64,000 nt of DNA, taken from the NCBI GenBank assembly GCA_023387335.1, contig JAEWIF010000019.1, forward strand, positions 69,925 through 133,924, read 5' to 3'. A program made the translations under genes and the position numbers. The first letter of the stretch is position 1, and the number at the start of each line of letters is the position of its first letter. A model generated the notes under the pieces. The model saw only the letters and a list, made by a program, of their open reading frames with translations. It was not told the DNA's origin and searched no databases. Below, one piece after another: positions 1 to 10,675 of this stretch. Origin of the DNA: Pseudomonadota bacterium (lineage in GTDB: Bacteria > Pseudomonadota > Gammaproteobacteria > Burkholderiales > Burkholderiaceae_C).

Positions 1-724
1 CGGCGATGTGGATGTGCACCGGCATGCCCGCGGCGCGCGCCGCCTGGGCGCACTCGCGCAGGGCGCCCTCGTCCACCGCACGCAGCGAGTGCAGCGCGAC
101 ACCGGCCGTGAGCGCGGAACCGCCGGCGCCCAGGCCGCGCACCGCTTCGGCGATGCGCAGCACGCTCTCGGGCGTGGATGCGAAGCGGCGCTGGTCCGGC
201 CGCAGGCCGGCGGCGCCGAAGCCCGAGCGCATGTACAGCGTGGGCAGCAGCGTCAGCCCGATGCCGGCCTGCCGCGCCGCGCGCACCAGCGCCAGCGACA
301 TCTCCAGCGGATCGGCGTAGGGCCGGCCGTCCACGTCGTTGTGCAGGTAGTGGAACTCGCAGACGTGGGTGTAGCCGTTGGCGAAAAGTTCGCCGTACAA
401 CCGCGTCGCGATCCGCTCGAGCTGCGTCGGCGTGATGGCCAGCGCCACCTGGTACATGCGGTCGCGCCAGCTCCAGAAGGTGTCGGCCTGGCCGGGCGGG
501 CTGGTCTCGGTCAGGCCCGCGATGGCGCGCTGGAACGCGTGGCTGTGGCCGTTCACCAGTCCCGGCAGGGCCGGGCCGGACAGCACCTGCGCCCCCGTGC
601 GGTCGCCCGGCGGGCAATCCACCCGCACTTCGGACCACAGGCCGTCGGCGCCGGCCACCAGCAGCACGTCGCGCGCCCACGCGCCGTCGACCCAGGCGCG
701 CCCGGCGAAATAGCGGGTCTCCAT
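1..724 (-). CDS. hutF: Formimidoylglutamate deiminase, partial (3' end outside window)
   Basis: The enzyme deiminates N-formimidoyl-L-glutamate to N-formyl-L-glutamate and ammonia, the fourth step of the five-step histidine degradation route. The first 241 codons are visible. The reading frame opens at ATG 724 and contains NGHSHAFQRA at residues 58-67, the metal-binding HxH segment of this amidohydrolase family, and a later HIH near the window edge. It starts one base after the stop of hutG, so it is the last visible gene of the leftward hut operon. Its pairing with hutG means this organism uses the HutF/HutG route rather than the one-step HutG hydrolase route. Confidence 0.93.
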   Translation of the reverse strand, partial: METRYFAGRAWVDGAWARDVLLVAGADGLWSEVRVDCPPGDRTGAQVLSGPALPGLVNGHSHAFQRAIAGLTETSPPGQADTFWSWRDRMYQVALAITPTQLERIATRLYGELFANGYTHVCEFHYLHNDVDGRPYADPLEMSLALVRAARQAGIGLTLLPTLYMRSGFGAAGLRPDQRRFASTPESVLRIAEAVRGLGAGGSALTAGVALHSLRAVDEGALRECAQAARAAGMPVHIHIA

Positions 725-725
725 G

Positions 726-1529
726 TCAGCCCGCATGGAGTCGGCGGCACGCTTCCAGTGCCGATCCCACCATGTCGCGCAGCACCGGCTGGATGGCCGC
801 GGCGCACGCTTCGTCGTAGTCCCAGGGCGCGGCCTCGCGCATGTACAGCCGCTGCGTCATCTCCAGCTGCACCGCATGCACGTCCTCGGCCGGCCGGCCG
901 TAGTGACGCGTGATGTAGCCGCCCTTGAAGCGGCCGTTCACCGCATGCGTGACGCCGGCCGGTGCGCGGCCCGCGGCGCGAGCCACGGCTTCGGTGATCG
1001 AGGCATGGGCGCTGGCGCCGTCGGCGGTGCCGATGTTCAGGTCGGGCAGCTGGCCCTCGAACAGCCAGGGGATGCGGCTGCGGATGCTGTGAGCGTCCCA
1101 CAGCAGGACGAAGCCGTGCAGCGACCGGAGGCGCGAGAGCTCGCGCCGCAGCGCGTCGTGGTAGGGCTGCCAGAAGGTCGCGCGCCGCTCGTCGCGCTCC
1201 TGGGCCGATGGCGCCGCGCCTTCGCGGTGCAGCGCGTCGCCCGTGAAGAAGCGCGTGGGGCACAGCTCGGTGTTCGAGGCGCCCGGGTACATGGGCGTGT
1301 CGTCCGGCGGCCGGTTCAGGTCGATCACGTAGCGCGACACGCTCGGCTGCAGCACGCTGGCGCCCAGCCCGCGCGCGAAGGCGTAGAGGCGGTCCAGGTG
1401 CCAGTCGGTGTCTTCCACCTCGAGCGCGCGCGGCACGTAGGCGGCGCGCAGCGCCTCGGGGATCCGCGTGCCCAGGTGGGGCATGCTCACCAGCAGCGGC
1501 ACGCTGCCCTGGTGCAGGGAGTGGGTCAT
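726..1529 (-). CDS. hutG: N-formylglutamate deformylase
   Basis: This cytosolic enzyme hydrolyses N-formylglutamate to glutamate and formate, the last step of histidine degradation. The 267-residue protein has the family features VSMPHLGTRIPE near the N-terminus, DTDWHLDRLY, VIDLNRPPDD and LLWDAHSIRS, which supply the metal and substrate ligands. ATG 1529 is chosen because it overlaps the hutI stop by four bases (ATGA), as at the other junctions of this operon. The length is normal for the family. Confidence 0.94.
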   Translation of the reverse strand: MTHSLHQGSVPLLVSMPHLGTRIPEALRAAYVPRALEVEDTDWHLDRLYAFARGLGASVLQPSVSRYVIDLNRPPDDTPMYPGASNTELCPTRFFTGDALHREGAAPSAQERDERRATFWQPYHDALRRELSRLRSLHGFVLLWDAHSIRSRIPWLFEGQLPDLNIGTADGASAHASITEAVARAAGRAPAGVTHAVNGRFKGGYITRHYGRPAEDVHAVQLEMTQRLYMREAAPWDYDEACAAAIQPVLRDMVGSALEACRRLHAG

Positions 1530-2737
1530 AGGGGGAGTCCTTCCACGACGGTGGCGAGGCGCGGATTGGCGCCGAAGGCGTAGCTCAGTTCGGCCGGGCC
1601 GTGCGCGTCCCACAGCACGAAGTCGGCGCGCAGGCCCGGAGCGAGACGGCCCCGATCGGCCAGGCCCAGCGCACGGGCGGCATGGCGCGTCGCGCCGGCA
1701 AGCGCCTCTTCGGGCGTGAGGCGGAACAGGGTGCAGGCCATGTTCAGCATCAGCAACAGGCTGGTGCAGGGCGAGGTACCCGGATTGCAGTCGGTGGACA
1801 CCGCCATCGGCACGCCGTGCCGGCGCAGCAGCTCGATGGGCGGCAGGCGCGTTTCGCGCAGGAAGTAGAACGCGCCGGGCAGCAGCACGGCCACCGTGCC
1901 GGCGCGGGCCATGGCCTGCGCTCCCGCCTCGCCCAGCCACTCGAGGTGGTCGCAGCTGAGCGCGCCGAAGGAAGCGGCCAGCTCGGTGCCTCCGCTGTCG
2001 CTCAGCTGCTCGGCGTGCAGCTTGACGGGCAGGCCGAGCGCGCGCGCGGCCCCGAACACGCGGCGGGTCTGCGCGATCGAAAAACCGATGCGCTCGCAGA
2101 ACGCGTCGACCGCATCCACCAGCCCCTGCGCGTGGAGCTGCGGCAGCATCGCGACCACCTCGTCGATGTAGCCATCGGCGTTGCCGGCGAACTCGGGCGG
2201 CAGCGCATGCGCGCCCAGGAAGGTGGTGCGGATCGACACGCGCTCGCGCTCGCCGAGCGTGCGCGCCACCTGCAGGCACTTGGCCTCGTCGCGCAGCGAC
2301 AGGCCGTAGCCGGACTTGATCTCCACGGTGGTCACGCCTTCGTCCAGCAGCCGGCGAAACCGGCGGCCGCTCTGCTGCAGCAGCGATTGCGCGTCGGCCG
2401 CGCGCGTGGCCTTGACGGTGGAGACGATGCCGCCGCCGGCACGGGCGATCTCCTCGTAGCCGGCGCCGTTCAGGCGCATCTCGAACTCGCGCGCGCGGTC
2501 GCCGGCCCACACCAGGTGGGTGTGGCAGTCGATCAGGCCGGGGGTGATCAGCGCGCCGCGGGCGTCGTGCTCCTGCGCTCCCTGGCGCAGCGCGGCCGGC
2601 AGCTCGGCGCGCGGGCCGACCCAGGCGATGCGTCCATCCTCCACCGCCAGGGCACCGTCCTCGACGAGGCCGTAGGGCGCGTTCGCCCGCGCGTCCATCG
2701 TCGCCAGGCGGGCGTGGGTCCAGATCCGCACGGTCAT
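1526..2737 (-). CDS. hutI: Imidazolonepropionase
   Basis: The enzyme opens the ring of 4-imidazolone-5-propanoate to give N-formimidoylglutamate, the third step of histidine degradation. The 403-residue amidohydrolase shows DCHTHLVWAGDRA with metal ligands H72 and H74, the conserved EIKSGYGL segment, LHAEQLSD, and STDCNPGTS with the metal-binding aspartate. A longer frame extends upstream to 2806, but ATG 2737 overlaps the hutD stop by four bases and gives the standard N-terminus. Confidence 0.96.
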   Translation of the reverse strand: MTVRIWTHARLATMDARANAPYGLVEDGALAVEDGRIAWVGPRAELPAALRQGAQEHDARGALITPGLIDCHTHLVWAGDRAREFEMRLNGAGYEEIARAGGGIVSTVKATRAADAQSLLQQSGRRFRRLLDEGVTTVEIKSGYGLSLRDEAKCLQVARTLGERERVSIRTTFLGAHALPPEFAGNADGYIDEVVAMLPQLHAQGLVDAVDAFCERIGFSIAQTRRVFGAARALGLPVKLHAEQLSDSGGTELAASFGALSCDHLEWLGEAGAQAMARAGTVAVLLPGAFYFLRETRLPPIELLRRHGVPMAVSTDCNPGTSPCTSLLLMLNMACTLFRLTPEEALAGATRHAARALGLADRGRLAPGLRADFVLWDAHGPAELSYAFGANPRLATVVEGLPL

Positions 2738-3288
2738 GTCTCGATCTCCATCCACAAGGCTTCGTCGCCCGTCACCGTTCCGTAGGCGGCCCACTTGCGC
2801 CTGCACCAGGCGAGGTGCCCGGCGGGCACTTCGATCACGCCGTCCGGGGAGCGCACCGCGGCCGGTTGACGATGCGCATAGACCGCCGCCAGCACTTCGC
2901 CTTGCAGCCGGAAAGCGTGCTCGCCCGCCACGCGGTGCAACCGCGCGCGGCCCGGCGGGGCCATCAGGTTGAAGTCGCGCGTGGGACCCTCGACCAGCGT
3001 GCAGTCGACGCGGGCCTCGCCGCTGAAACGGATGGGCGCGGCACCCGCCACCAGGGTGTTGGAGACGTCATCCACCCGCAGCACCACGCCGGCGCCCTCG
3101 AGCACGGCGAACCAGCGTTCGATGCCTTCGAAGGTGGAGAAGGGCCCGGCGGCGGTGACGTCGGCCACCGAGATGCGCACCTGCCAGTCGTGCGGCGAGG
3201 GCCAGGCGAGCAGTTCACGCGTGAGGCCGCCGCCATTGCGCCACGCCTGCGCGGCGGTGCCGGCCAGGGCAACGAGCTGCCAGGTCAT
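2734..3288 (-). CDS. hutD: HutD family protein
   Basis: HutD is a small cupin-fold protein of hut operons. It is thought to bind formylglutamate or urocanate and to temper hut expression, but it has no proven catalytic role. The 184-residue product carries the family pattern WRNGGGLTRELLAWP at the N-terminus, then FSTFEGIERWFAVLEGAG and FNLMAPPGRA. It overlaps hutC and hutI by four bases on either side, so it is translationally coupled to both. Confidence 0.9.
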   Translation of the reverse strand: MTWQLVALAGTAAQAWRNGGGLTRELLAWPSPHDWQVRISVADVTAAGPFSTFEGIERWFAVLEGAGVVLRVDDVSNTLVAGAAPIRFSGEARVDCTLVEGPTRDFNLMAPPGRARLHRVAGEHAFRLQGEVLAAVYAHRQPAAVRSPDGVIEVPAGHLAWCRRKWAAYGTVTGDEALWMEIET

Positions 3289-3995
3289 GCCTGGAAATTC
3301 CCGTTGAAGCTGTAGCGGCTGCCCGGATAGAGCTGGCGCGCGATGCTGGCCACGTTCGACCCGGAGACGGTGCGCCGCATCATCGCCAGGCAGGGCTCGC
3401 CGGCCTCGATGTCCAGCGCCCGCGCCTCCTCGGGCGTGGGAAGGCAGGCTTCGATGGAATAGCTGGCCTCGGTGATCGGGGCGTGCAGCAGCAGGTGCGA
3501 GGTGGGCGAGGTGCGGGTGAAGTCCACCTCCAGGTAATTCGGCGCGGCCTTCGGATTGACGTAGCGGTTCTCGTACTGGATGGGCACGCCGTTCTCCAGG
3601 TGCACCAGCACGCTGTGGAACACCTTGGCGCCGCGCGCGAGGCCGAGCGATTCGGCCAGTCCGGCGGTGGCCCGCTCCTGGACCACCTGCACCACGCGCG
3701 TGCTGTGGACGTGCCCGCGCTCGGTCACTTCCTCGTGGATGTCGCGGATGACCAGGCGCGAGCTGATGCGGTGCAGCTGGGCCACGCGGGTCCCCGAGCC
3801 CTGCACGCGCGTGACCAGTCCTTCCGCGGCCAGCTCGCGCAGCGCACGGTGCGCCGTCATGCGGCTGACGGCGAATCGCTCCATCAGCGCCGCCTCGCTG
3901 GGGACCGGATCGCCGGGCTTCCATTTCCCGCTGGCGATGTGCTGGCGGATCCAGCCCTTGACCTGCTCGTAGGCCGGCACGTCGTCGTTTGCCAT
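3285..3995 (-). CDS. hutC: GntR/UTRA-family repressor of histidine utilisation
   Basis: HutC represses hut genes and is released by urocanate. The protein has an N-terminal GntR winged helix (about residues 5-70, with PVPSEAALMERFAVSRMTAH as the recognition region) and a C-terminal UTRA ligand-binding domain, ending in RQLYPGSRYSFNGNFQA. The start at 3995 gives MANDDVPAYEQ; an in-frame ATG four codons upstream at 4007 is possible. Two copies of a TTGTATAGACAA operator lie between this gene and hutU. It is the first gene of the leftward hutCDIGF operon, so it is probably autoregulated. Confidence 0.95.
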   Translation of the reverse strand: MANDDVPAYEQVKGWIRQHIASGKWKPGDPVPSEAALMERFAVSRMTAHRALRELAAEGLVTRVQGSGTRVAQLHRISSRLVIRDIHEEVTERGHVHSTRVVQVVQERATAGLAESLGLARGAKVFHSVLVHLENGVPIQYENRYVNPKAAPNYLEVDFTRTSPTSHLLLHAPITEASYSIEACLPTPEEARALDIEAGEPCLAMMRRTVSGSNVASIARQLYPGSRYSFNGNFQA

Positions 3996-4014
3996 GGGAG
4001 CGAGCATATCCCAG

Positions 4015-4070
4015 TTGACACCGGTTGTATAGACAACTATTCTCCGCGGCCATCAAGTTGTATAGACAAG
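4015..4070 (+). promoter_or_regulatory. hutU promoter with two HutC-type operators
   Basis: A sigma-70 promoter is visible: TTGACA at 4015-4020, a 17-bp spacer, and TATTCT at 4038-4043. Operator 1 (TTGTATAGACAA at 4025-4036, flanked by G and C to complete the GTTGT/ACAAC arms) fills the spacer. An identical 12-mer lies at 4058-4069, 33 bp (about three helical turns) downstream, just past the expected start of transcription. The site resembles HutC operators described in Pseudomonas. A repressor bound here would block hutU directly and probably also the divergent hutC promoter. The AGGAG ribosome binding site of hutU follows at 4072-4076. Confidence 0.87.
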
Positions 4071-4081
4071 CAGGAGCAGCC

Positions 4082-5781
<1,700 letters not shown>

Positions 5782-5785
<4 letters not shown>

Positions 5786-7329
5786 GCATGCTCCTGAATC
5801 CCGGCGAGCTCACCCTGGCCCAGCTGCGCGAGCTGTGGGAGGCGCCGGAGCAACGCCTCGAACTCGACCCCGCCTGCCGTCCCGCGATCCGCGCCAGCGC
5901 CGAGCTGGTGCGCAACGCGACGGCCGGTGACGCGCCGGTGTACGGCGTCAACACCGGCTTCGGCAAGCTGGCCACCACCCGCATCGCCCGCGACGACCTG
6001 GCGCTGCTGCAACTGAAGCTGCTGCGCTCGCACTCGGTCGGCGTGGGCGAGCCGCTCGCGGAGCGCGTCGTGCGCCTGGTCCTCCTGCTCAAGGCGGCCA
6101 GCCTGGCGCGCGGCTTCTCCGGCGTGCGCGAGGAGGTGGTCGACGGCCTGCTGGCGCTCTACAACCACGGCGTCATCCCCGTCGTGCCGAGCCAGGGCTC
6201 GGTGGGCGCGTCGGGCGACCTGGCGCCCCTGGCCCACCTGTGCCTGCCGCTGATCGGCGAGGGCGAGGCCTTCCTCGGCGGCGAGCGGCTGCCGGGCAGC
6301 CAGGCGCTGGAGCGCGCCGGCCTGCGACCGCTGCAGCTGGGCGCCAAGGAGGGACTCGCGCTGATCAACGGCACGCAGGTCTCGACCGCGCTGGCGATCG
6401 ACGCCCTGCTCGCGGCCGACAAGCTGTTCGAGTCGGCGGTGATCACCGGGGCGGTGACGCTGGACGCGGCGCGCGGCAGCGACGGCCCGTTCGACCCGCG
6501 CATCCACGCGGTGCGCGGCCAGCCCGGGCAGATCGACTGCGCGGCGGCCTACCGCGCGCTGGCGCAGGGCAGCGAGATCCGGCGCTCGCACCTGGAAGGC
6601 GACGACCGCGTGCAGGACCCGTACTGCCTGCGCTGCCAGCCGCAGGTGATGGGCGCCTGCCTCGACCAGATGCGGTACGCGGCGCAGGTGCTGGTGCGCG
6701 AAGCCAACGCCGTCACCGACAACCCGCTGGTGTTCGCCGACGGTGCCGCCATGGTCTCGGGCGGGAACTTCCACGCCGAGCCGGTCGCGCTGGTGGCCGA
6801 TGCGCTGGCCGTGGCCATAGCCGAGATCGGCGCGATCAGCGAGCGCCGCGTGGCCATGCTGGTGGACACCGTGGTGTCGCGGCTGCCGCCCTTCCTCACG
6901 CCCGAGCCCGGCCTGAACTCCGGCTTCATGATCGTGCACGTGACGGCCGCGGCGCTGGCCTCGGAGAACAAGTCGCTGGCGCACCCGGCCAGCGTGGACA
7001 GCCTGCCCACCTCGGCCAACCAGGAAGACCACGTGAGCATGGCGACGTTCGCCGCGCGGCGGCTCGGTCCCATGCTGCGCAATACCGCCCACATCCTCGC
7101 GATCGAGCTGCTGGCTGCCGCGCAGGGCATCGAGTTCCTGCGACCGCTGAGCAGCGCGCCGGCGCTGGAAGGCGTGCTGCGCCTGGTGCGAAGCGTGTCG
7201 CCGGCCATGATGGCCGACCGCAGCCTGGCGCGCGACATCGAGGCGGTGCACCACCTGGTGGCCGGCGGCGACATCGGCCGCGCCACCGAGCGCCACATCC
7301 CGGAATTGCACGCATTGCGGCTGGCATGA
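5782..7329 (+). CDS. hutH: Histidine ammonia-lyase
   Basis: Histidase removes ammonia from L-histidine to give urocanate, the first step of the pathway and the source of the HutC inducer. The 515-residue protein contains YGVNTGFGKLA, and SVGASGDLAPLAHL whose Ala143-Ser144-Gly145 forms the MIO electrophile by self-cyclisation. It also shows NGTQVSTALA and QEDHVSMA. The ATG overlaps the hutU stop (ATGA). A second ATG two codons in is equally usable. Only about 50 bases separate it from the ABC importer downstream. Confidence 0.97.
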
Positions 7330-7380
7330 CGCGTGCATAGATTGCAGACCATCCCTTCCTTCACCTCCAGGAGACTTCCC

Positions 7381-8325
7381 ATGAAGAAGCTGTTCGCCCT
7401 CTCGCTCATCGCCCTGGCCGGCGCGGCCGCGCACGCGCAGGACACCGCCGTGGCCATCGGCATCTCCGGCTGGACCGGCTTCGCCCCGCTCACGCTGGCC
7501 AAGGAAGCCGGCATCTTCAAGAAGCATGGCCTGGACGTCACGCTCCGGAAGATCCCGCAGAAGGACCGCCACCTGGCCATCGCCTCGGGCGACGTGCAGT
7601 GCGCCGCCACCACGGTGGAGACCTGGATCGTGTGGAACGCCAACGGCGTGGCCACCACCCAGATCTTCCAGCTGGACAAGAGCTACGGCGCCGACGGCAT
7701 GGTGGTCAAGCCGGGCATCGGCAAGATCGGCGACCTCAAGGGCAAGACCGTGGCTGCCAGCGCACCGGGCACGGCGCCCTACTTCACGCTGGCCTGGATG
7801 CTCAAGAAGAACGGCCTGACGCCCAAGGACGTGAAGGTGGTGAACCTCGAGCCGCAGGCCGCGGCCAACGCGATGATCGCGGGCACCAGCGGGCTGGACG
7901 CCGCCATGACCTACGAGCCCTACCTCGGCGCGGTGCGCGCCAAGCCCGAGGCCGGCAAGATCATCGCGACCACGCTGGACTACCCGATGGTGATGGACAC
8001 GTTCGGCTGCACGCCCAAGTTCCTGGCCGACAACCCCAAGGCCGCCAAGGCGCTGGCCGACGGCTACTTCGAGGCCGTGGACATGATCAGGAAGGATCCG
8101 AAGAAGAGCTTCGAGATCATGGGCGCCGACGTCAAGCAGAGCGCCGAGCAGTTCGAGGCCAGCCAGAAATACCTGCGCTGGCAGGACCGCGAGGCCAACC
8201 AGAAGTTCTTCGCCGGCGAGCACGCCGCCTTCAGCAAGGAAGCGGCCGAGCTGCTGGTGGAGGCCGGCATCATCAAGCAGGCGCCCGACCTGTCGAAGCT
8301 GGCGGACACGCGGTTCATCAAGTGA
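7381..8325 (+). CDS. NitT/TauT-type ABC transporter substrate-binding protein
   Basis: This periplasmic binding protein (314 residues) has a signal peptide with probable cleavage after AAAHA and the NMT1/SsuA-like fold signature GWTGFAPLTLAKEAGIFKKHGL. An AGGAGA ribosome binding site precedes ATG 7381. It is followed by its permease and ATPase, and it sits 51 bases after hutH without an obvious terminator, so it may be expressed with hutUH. A substrate such as histidine, urocanate or a related compound is inferred from context only. NitT/TauT proteins bind diverse ligands including sulfonates and pyrimidine precursors. Confidence 0.86.
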   Translation: MKKLFALSLIALAGAAAHAQDTAVAIGISGWTGFAPLTLAKEAGIFKKHGLDVTLRKIPQKDRHLAIASGDVQCAATTVETWIVWNANGVATTQIFQLDKSYGADGMVVKPGIGKIGDLKGKTVAASAPGTAPYFTLAWMLKKNGLTPKDVKVVNLEPQAAANAMIAGTSGLDAAMTYEPYLGAVRAKPEAGKIIATTLDYPMVMDTFGCTPKFLADNPKAAKALADGYFEAVDMIRKDPKKSFEIMGADVKQSAEQFEASQKYLRWQDREANQKFFAGEHAAFSKEAAELLVEAGIIKQAPDLSKLADTRFIK

Positions 8326-8345
8326 GCTGAAGCCGTCGTCCCGCG

Positions 8346-9122
8346 ATGAAACCGCTCGCCCCCGTCACCCCCGGCACGCGCGCCACGCTCGGCGTGGCGT
8401 TCTTCGCCGTCTTCTTCCTGGTGTGGGCCGCCTTCACCCTCGGCGGCCTGGTGCCCAAGCAGTTCCTGGCCGACCCGCTCACCATGCTCAGGTCGGGCTG
8501 GACGCTGCTCACGCAGTACGGCTTCCTGCACGACATCGGCATGACCGTGTGGCGCGTGGTGGGCGGCTTCCTGATCGCCGCCGCCCTCGCCGTGCCGCTG
8601 GGCGTGCTGATGGGCGCCTACAAGCCGGTGGAGGCCTTCTTCGAGCCCTTCGTCAGTTTCGCGCGCTACCTGCCCGCCTCGGCGTTCATCCCGCTGCTGA
8701 TCCTGTGGGCAGGCATCGGCGAGGCGCAGAAGCTGGCGGTGATCTTCATCGGCTCGTTCTTCCAGCTGGTGCTGATGATCGCCGTGAGCGTGGGCAACAC
8801 GCGCCGCGACCTGGTGGAGGCGGCGTACACGCTCGGTGCGCTGGACCGCGGCATCGTCACCCGCGTGCTGCTGCCCTCCAGCGCGCCCGAGATCGCCGAG
8901 ACGCTGCGAATGGTGCTGGGCTGGGCCTGGACCTACGTGATCGTGGCCGAGCTGATCGGCGCGTCCAGCGGCATCGGCCACATGATCACCGACAGCCAGG
9001 CGCTGCTGGCCACCGACCAGATCATCTTCGGCATCCTGGTGATCGGCCTGATCGGGCTGGTCACGGACTTCGCCTTCAAGGCCTTCAACCGCAAGCTCTT
9101 CCCGTGGGCGCAGATCCGATGA
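8346..9122 (+). CDS. ABC transporter permease (NitT/TauT type)
   Basis: The 258-residue inner-membrane protein has about six hydrophobic segments and the BPD_transp_1 coupling loop (EAAYTLGALDRGIVTRVLLPSSAPEI, residues about 160-185), where the EAA motif docks with the ATPase. It starts 20 bases after the binding-protein gene and overlaps the ATPase gene by four bases, which indicates one transcription unit. Confidence 0.88.
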   Translation: MKPLAPVTPGTRATLGVAFFAVFFLVWAAFTLGGLVPKQFLADPLTMLRSGWTLLTQYGFLHDIGMTVWRVVGGFLIAAALAVPLGVLMGAYKPVEAFFEPFVSFARYLPASAFIPLLILWAGIGEAQKLAVIFIGSFFQLVLMIAVSVGNTRRDLVEAAYTLGALDRGIVTRVLLPSSAPEIAETLRMVLGWAWTYVIVAELIGASSGIGHMITDSQALLATDQIIFGILVIGLIGLVTDFAFKAFNRKLFPWAQIR

Positions 9123-9928
9123 AACGCGACGAACTCGCCCTGGGCAGCGGCATGCCCACCCTGCAGATCCGCGCCGTCGGCAAGACCTTCAGCGGCGGCA
9201 CGGTCGCCCTGCAGGCCACCGACCTCTCGGTGCAGGAGAACGACTTCATCACCATCCTCGGGCCTTCCGGTTGCGGCAAGAGCACGCTGCTGCGCATGGT
9301 GGCCGGGCTGGACACGCCTTCCGGCGGCAACATCGCGCTGGACGGCCGGCCGGTGGCCGGTCCCGGCGCCGACCGGGGCATGGTGTTCCAGAGCTACACG
9401 CTCTTTCCCTGGCTCACGGTCCTGCAGAACGTGTGCTTCGGCCTGCGCGAGAAAGGCATGCCGCTGCAGGAGCAGCACGCCATCGCGCACCGCTTCATCG
9501 GCAAGGTGGGCTTGAAGGGATTCGAGAACCACTTCCCCAAGCAGCTCTCGGGCGGCATGCAGCAGCGCGTGGCGCTGGCCCGCGCGCTGGCCAACGACCC
9601 GCGCATCCTGCTGATGGACGAGCCGTTCGGCGCGCTCGACCACCAGACGCGCGAGCTGATGCAGGAGCTGCTGCTGGGCATCTGGGAGGACGAGCGCAAG
9701 ACGGTGCTGTTCGTCACCCACGACATCGACGAAGCCATCTTCATGGGCAACCGCGTCGTCGTGATGAGCGCGCGCCCGGGCCGCATCAAGTGCGACCTCC
9801 CGGTGCCGCTGCAGCATCCCCGGCACTACTCGATGAAGACCACTCCGGTGTTCGCCGAACTCAAGGCCCGGCTCACCGAGGAGATCCGCATCGAAGTGCA
9901 GCGCGCCGCCGGCCTGGCGACAGGCTAG
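9119..9928 (+). CDS. ABC transporter ATP-binding protein (NitT/TauT type)
   Basis: The 269-residue ATPase energises the importer formed with the two preceding products. It has Walker A GPSGCGKST, Q-loop VFQSYTLFPW, signature LSGGMQQR, Walker B ILLMDEPFGALD and the H-loop VTHDIDEA. ATG 9119 overlaps the permease stop, and its own stop overlaps the end of the convergent UPF0502 gene by four bases. Confidence 0.91.
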   Translation: MKRDELALGSGMPTLQIRAVGKTFSGGTVALQATDLSVQENDFITILGPSGCGKSTLLRMVAGLDTPSGGNIALDGRPVAGPGADRGMVFQSYTLFPWLTVLQNVCFGLREKGMPLQEQHAIAHRFIGKVGLKGFENHFPKQLSGGMQQRVALARALANDPRILLMDEPFGALDHQTRELMQELLLGIWEDERKTVLFVTHDIDEAIFMGNRVVVMSARPGRIKCDLPVPLQHPRHYSMKTTPVFAELKARLTEEIRIEVQRAAGLATG

Positions 9929-10590
9929 CGCCCGTCGATCCCCAGCTCGGAGCAGACGCGCCCGACGAGCGCCTTCATGTCCGCGAGCTCGGCCTCGAGC
10001 CGCGCCACCCGGGCCTTCAAGGCCGCCACCTCGCCCAGGGAGAGGTCTTCGGTTCCGGCGTCGATGAGGCCCGCGGCTTCGCCGACGGCCGGCTCGCCGC
10101 CCAGCAGGTGGGCCCATCGGCTTTCCCTTGCGCCGGGAAGCCTCGCAAGCTTGCGCACGAGAGCGCCGGCCGCGCGGTCGGCCAGCTCCTCCAGGAAGGC
10201 TTCGACGGAGGAGATGTCCGCGAAGTTGTGCATGCGCTCCGACGCGATCCGAAGCTCGCCCGGCGTTTGCGGCCCCCGGAGCATCAGCACCGTGAGCAGC
10301 GCGATCGACTGCGAGGGGATCTTCAGCACACCGTCAAGGTTGTGCCCGTAGCGATAGGCGCGTCCGCCGCTCGATTCGGTGACGAGGCTCAGGGCCTTGA
10401 GGCTGTCCAGGGTGGCCTGGGCCTCGGCTTCCGAGATCTCGAGGATCGGGTTGCGGCTCGTCTTCTGGTTGCATCCGGAGACGAGCGAGTTGAGCGTCAG
10501 CGGATAGCTGTCGGGCACGGTGCGCTGCTTCTCGGCCAGCACGCCGAGAACGCGAACTTCGAAGAGGGAGAGCGCGCGAAGGTTGGACAT
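9925..10590 (-). CDS. UPF0502/DUF480 (YceH-like) protein
   Basis: A 221-residue cytosolic protein of the DUF480 family, which consists of two winged-helix domains and whose function is not established. Family features are LGVLAEKQRTVPDSYPLTLN at the N-terminus, CNQKTSRNP, and VLMLRGPQTPGELR at the start of the second domain. The C-terminal 40 residues form a predicted coiled coil (VAALKARVARLEAELADMKA). It is convergent with the ABC ATPase gene and stands alone. Confidence 0.87.
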   Translation of the reverse strand: MSNLRALSLFEVRVLGVLAEKQRTVPDSYPLTLNSLVSGCNQKTSRNPILEISEAEAQATLDSLKALSLVTESSGGRAYRYGHNLDGVLKIPSQSIALLTVLMLRGPQTPGELRIASERMHNFADISSVEAFLEELADRAAGALVRKLARLPGARESRWAHLLGGEPAVGEAAGLIDAGTEDLSLGEVAALKARVARLEAELADMKALVGRVCSELGIDGR

Positions 10591-10675
10591 CGGATTTCGT
10601 GTGACGCGACACGCGCAATGTACCCCGCGCTCGGATGCTTCGCGCCGGCCTCGGTGCCGGCCTTCACCCTGATCG

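Noticed and set aside
1526..2806. A longer imidazolonepropionase starting at 2806
   Set aside because: The extra 23 residues are not family-like and overlap hutD. ATG 2737 has the four-base overlap used throughout the operon.
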